Part shown: piece after piece, positions 14,569 through 15,614 of the stretch
How the letters are laid out: every line of letters begins with the position of its first letter
How positions within the stretch are numbered: the first letter of the stretch is position 1
Source: Candidatus Shapirobacteria bacterium
Lineage (GTDB): Bacteria > Patescibacteriota > Microgenomatia > UBA12405 > UBA6130
Length of the DNA: 15,614 nt
Assembly (NCBI GenBank): GCA_027007615.1
Contig: JALTFB010000069.1
Coordinates: forward strand, 1 to 15,614
Direction: 5' to 3'
Notes under the pieces: model-generated
Databases searched by the model: none
The model's input: only the letters and a program-made list of their open reading frames with translations
What the model was told of the DNA's origin: nothing
Position numbers and translations under genes: made by a program

Positions 14569-15047
14569 CCGCCCTTTTTGGCTTTAGTTTCTCGCGTCCC
14601 CTGCCGGCCTTTGACCGCCCAAGGAGCCATGCCGCGCTTCTTTTTGCCGGCGGGCATTATATCGCCAGCCTCCTCCGCCACTTCTTCCTCTTGCTGCTGG
14701 CGCAGTTGTTTCATTTGCTCCAAAACATTCTTTTCCCAATCTTCATCACGCTGCTGCCGCTCTTGCCGCGCCTGGGCTATCTTCTGCTCTAAATTGGCAG
14801 CCGGCGGCAGTGACGGAGCCGATTCAGGGCTTTTCGGCTTTAGTTGTTTCCTAAGGGAAGCGATTTCTTTTTGGTCACGACCGGACTCAACAGGAGCGGG
14901 AGATTTGGGAGAAACTGCCAGTTGCTGAGGCTGGCCGCCGACTACCTGCTGGACCGCTTCATTGGCAATATCCACCGCCGCTTCCCCGCTCTGCTTGGCC
15001 GCATCGTGTAAAACTCCTCCCAACCCTTTAGCAACACCCTTAATCAT
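14565..15047 (-). CDS. Hypothetical coiled-coil, Gln/Glu-rich protein
   Basis: A 160-residue soluble protein of unknown function. The N-terminus is an amphipathic Gly/Ala helix (MIKGVAKGLGGVLHDAAKQS), followed by a Pro/Ser-rich stretch. A charged coiled coil runs from about residue 86 to 125 (NLEQKIAQARQERQQRDEDW and on through EQMKQLRQQQEEE), and the tail is basic and Gly-rich (KKKRGMAPWAVKGRQG). There is no signal peptide or membrane segment. Proteins of this general look (a coiled coil, then a basic G-rich tail with a conserved-looking MAPWAVKGRQGTRETK) are frequent in CPR genomes, but I cannot name a family. It is the first gene of a two-gene operon with cysS (4-nt overlap) and has an extended -10 promoter directly upstream. 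Confidence 0.7.
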   Translation of the reverse strand: MIKGVAKGLGGVLHDAAKQSGEAAVDIANEAVQQVVGGQPQQLAVSPKSPAPVESGRDQKEIASLRKQLKPKSPESAPSLPPAANLEQKIAQARQERQQRDEDWEKNVLEQMKQLRQQQEEEVAEEAGDIMPAGKKKRGMAPWAVKGRQGTRETKAKKGG

Positions 15048-15055
15048 CCTAATTA

Positions 15056-15064
15056 ACTATAACA
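15056..15064 (-). promoter_or_regulatory. Extended -10 promoter of the hypothetical-cysS operon
   Basis: Minus-strand TGTTATAGT (TGn plus TATAGT) ends 8 nt before ATG 15047. It is nearly identical to the TGTTATACT of the MBL-dnaB operon. No convincing -35 is seen. A leader of about 2 nt is predicted. Confidence 0.5.
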
Positions 15065-15090
15065 TATCATTTCCCGCCATGCCGAACTCC

Positions 15091-15132
15091 TAAGAGCTAG
15101 GAGCTAGGAGCTAGGAGCCAGGAACTAGGAGC
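15091..15132. repeat. Heptanucleotide array, TAGGAGC units
   Basis: Six in-phase units: TAAGAGC, TAGGAGC, TAGGAGC, TAGGAGC, CAGGAAC, TAGGAGC. AATTCCAAATTCC-type sequence follows, the same order as in islands 1 and 2. Confidence 0.9.
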
Positions 15133-15171
15133 TAGGAAAAAATTCCAAATTCCAATCAAAGGCCTCCTTCT

Positions 15172-15287
15172 GTCATGCTGAAATTTTTTCAGCATCTTCA
15201 GCGGGTGGCTTATTATTATTGTTGATACGCTACCCACTGAAGATCCTGAACTTTCCCCGACTATCCGTCGGGAAAAATCAGGATGAC
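15172..15287. repeat. Composite palindromic repeat A6-B6
   Basis: A6 (15172-15205): GTC, hairpin ATGCTGAAA-TTT-TTTCAGCAT, CTTCAGCGGG. After an AT-rich loop of 27 bp comes B6 (15233-15287): CCCACTGAAG, ATCCTGA with inner CCCGAC-TATCC-GTCGGG stem, TCAGGAT, GAC. The 82 bp at 15169-15250 recur at 15453-15534 with two visible differences. Confidence 0.9.
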
Positions 15288-15299
15288 ATTTTTCTTCAC

Positions 15300-15423
15300 G
15301 TCATGCTGAGTTTAGCTCAGCATCTTCAGTGGAATAGGCAATTGCTAGAGTCACCAGCATCAGCTCCACTCGTCCTCGCCAAGCCTGTGGGCGAAGGCGG
15401 ATGTCGGGAAAAATCAGGATGAC
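15300..15423. repeat. A7 repeat, side module and truncated B
   Basis: A7 (15300-15332) has hairpin ATGCTGAG-TTTAG-CTCAGCAT. It is followed by the side module with GCAATTGC (to 15379, shared with island 2), a GC-rich stem region (TCGCC ... GGCGA) and only the right half of a B element (15403-15423). Confidence 0.85.
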
Positions 15424-15455
15424 AATTATTCATAAGAATGTTTCTTTTTTTATCT

Positions 15456-15550
15456 GTCATGCTGAAATTTTTTCAGCATCTTCAGCGGATGGCTTATTAT
15501 TATTGTTGATACACTACCCACTGAAGATCCTGAAACGAGTTCAGGATGAC
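15456..15550. repeat. Composite palindromic repeat A8-B8
   Basis: Nearly identical to A6-B6 in its A half and loop. B8 (15517-15550) has a short stem ATCCTGAA-ACGAG-TTCAGGAT and the terminal GAC. Both pairs are bounded by TGTC on the left and GACA on the right. Confidence 0.9.
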
Positions 15551-15562
15551 AGGGTGAGAGTA

Positions 15563-15614
15563 GACTATCCGTCGGGAAAAATCAGGATGACGGGGTGAAT
15601 ACCAAGTTCCAAGC
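15563..15614. repeat. Truncated B repeat and start of a further heptad array
   Basis: The right half of a B element (from GAC-TATCC-GTCGGG to GATGAC, 15563-15591) is followed at 15601-15614 by CCAAG/TTCCAAG heptads that continue beyond the window. Confidence 0.75.

Overview
The window looks like part of a small-genome candidate-phyla-radiation bacterium (Patescibacteria, Parcubacteria-like). The main grounds are tight single-strand operons with 1-4 nt start/stop overlaps, an RF1 without its first domain, a degenerate metallo-beta-lactamase-fold protein next to dnaB, and small envelope proteins with one membrane anchor and a Pro/Thr linker. The lineage is inferred from gene content; no database was searched. 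UGA is used as a stop at many junctions, so the code appears standard.

Every credible gene is on the minus strand, so transcription runs from high to low coordinates in three blocks. (1) 15047-13168: a coiled-coil hypothetical protein coupled to cysS. (2) 12600-6034: rpsF-ssb-rpsR, an unassigned barrel-sandwich-type protein, a CtpA-like protease, an HtrA-like protease, an anchored Ig-like protein, a secreted DUF5666-like protein, rpmE and an RF1-like release factor. Internal promoters precede htrA and the Ig-like gene. (3) 5145-513: MBL-like protein, dnaB, a polytopic membrane protein, a DksA/TraR-type zinc finger protein, an RluA-type pseudouridine synthase and a LytR_C-type anchored protein, almost all translationally coupled.

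The blocks are separated by three repeat islands (about 5210-6033, 12640-13181 and 15091-15614), and AT-rich DNA without genes fills 1-512. The islands hold two kinds of structure. One is a set of strictly heptanucleotide-periodic arrays (units such as TTGGAAC, TTAGAGC, TAGGAGC, CAACAAA, GGATTTA). The other is a family of palindromic elements in two forms: A (GTC-ATGCTGA...TCAGCAT-CTTCAGTGGG) and B (CCCACTGAAG-ATCCTGA...TCAGGAT-GAC). A and B occur as convergent pairs that can fold into a four-way junction, and stem positions differ between copies in a compensatory way. This is the most interesting non-gene structure in the window.

Five block-initial or internal promoters share one geometry: the -10 box ends 6-9 nt before the start codon, so the predicted transcripts are leaderless or nearly so. 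Inside the operon, ssb has a canonical AGGAGG. Functionally the window combines translation (S6, S18, L31, RF1, CysRS, RluA), replication (DnaB, SSB) and envelope quality control (Ctp, HtrA, anchored/secreted partners).
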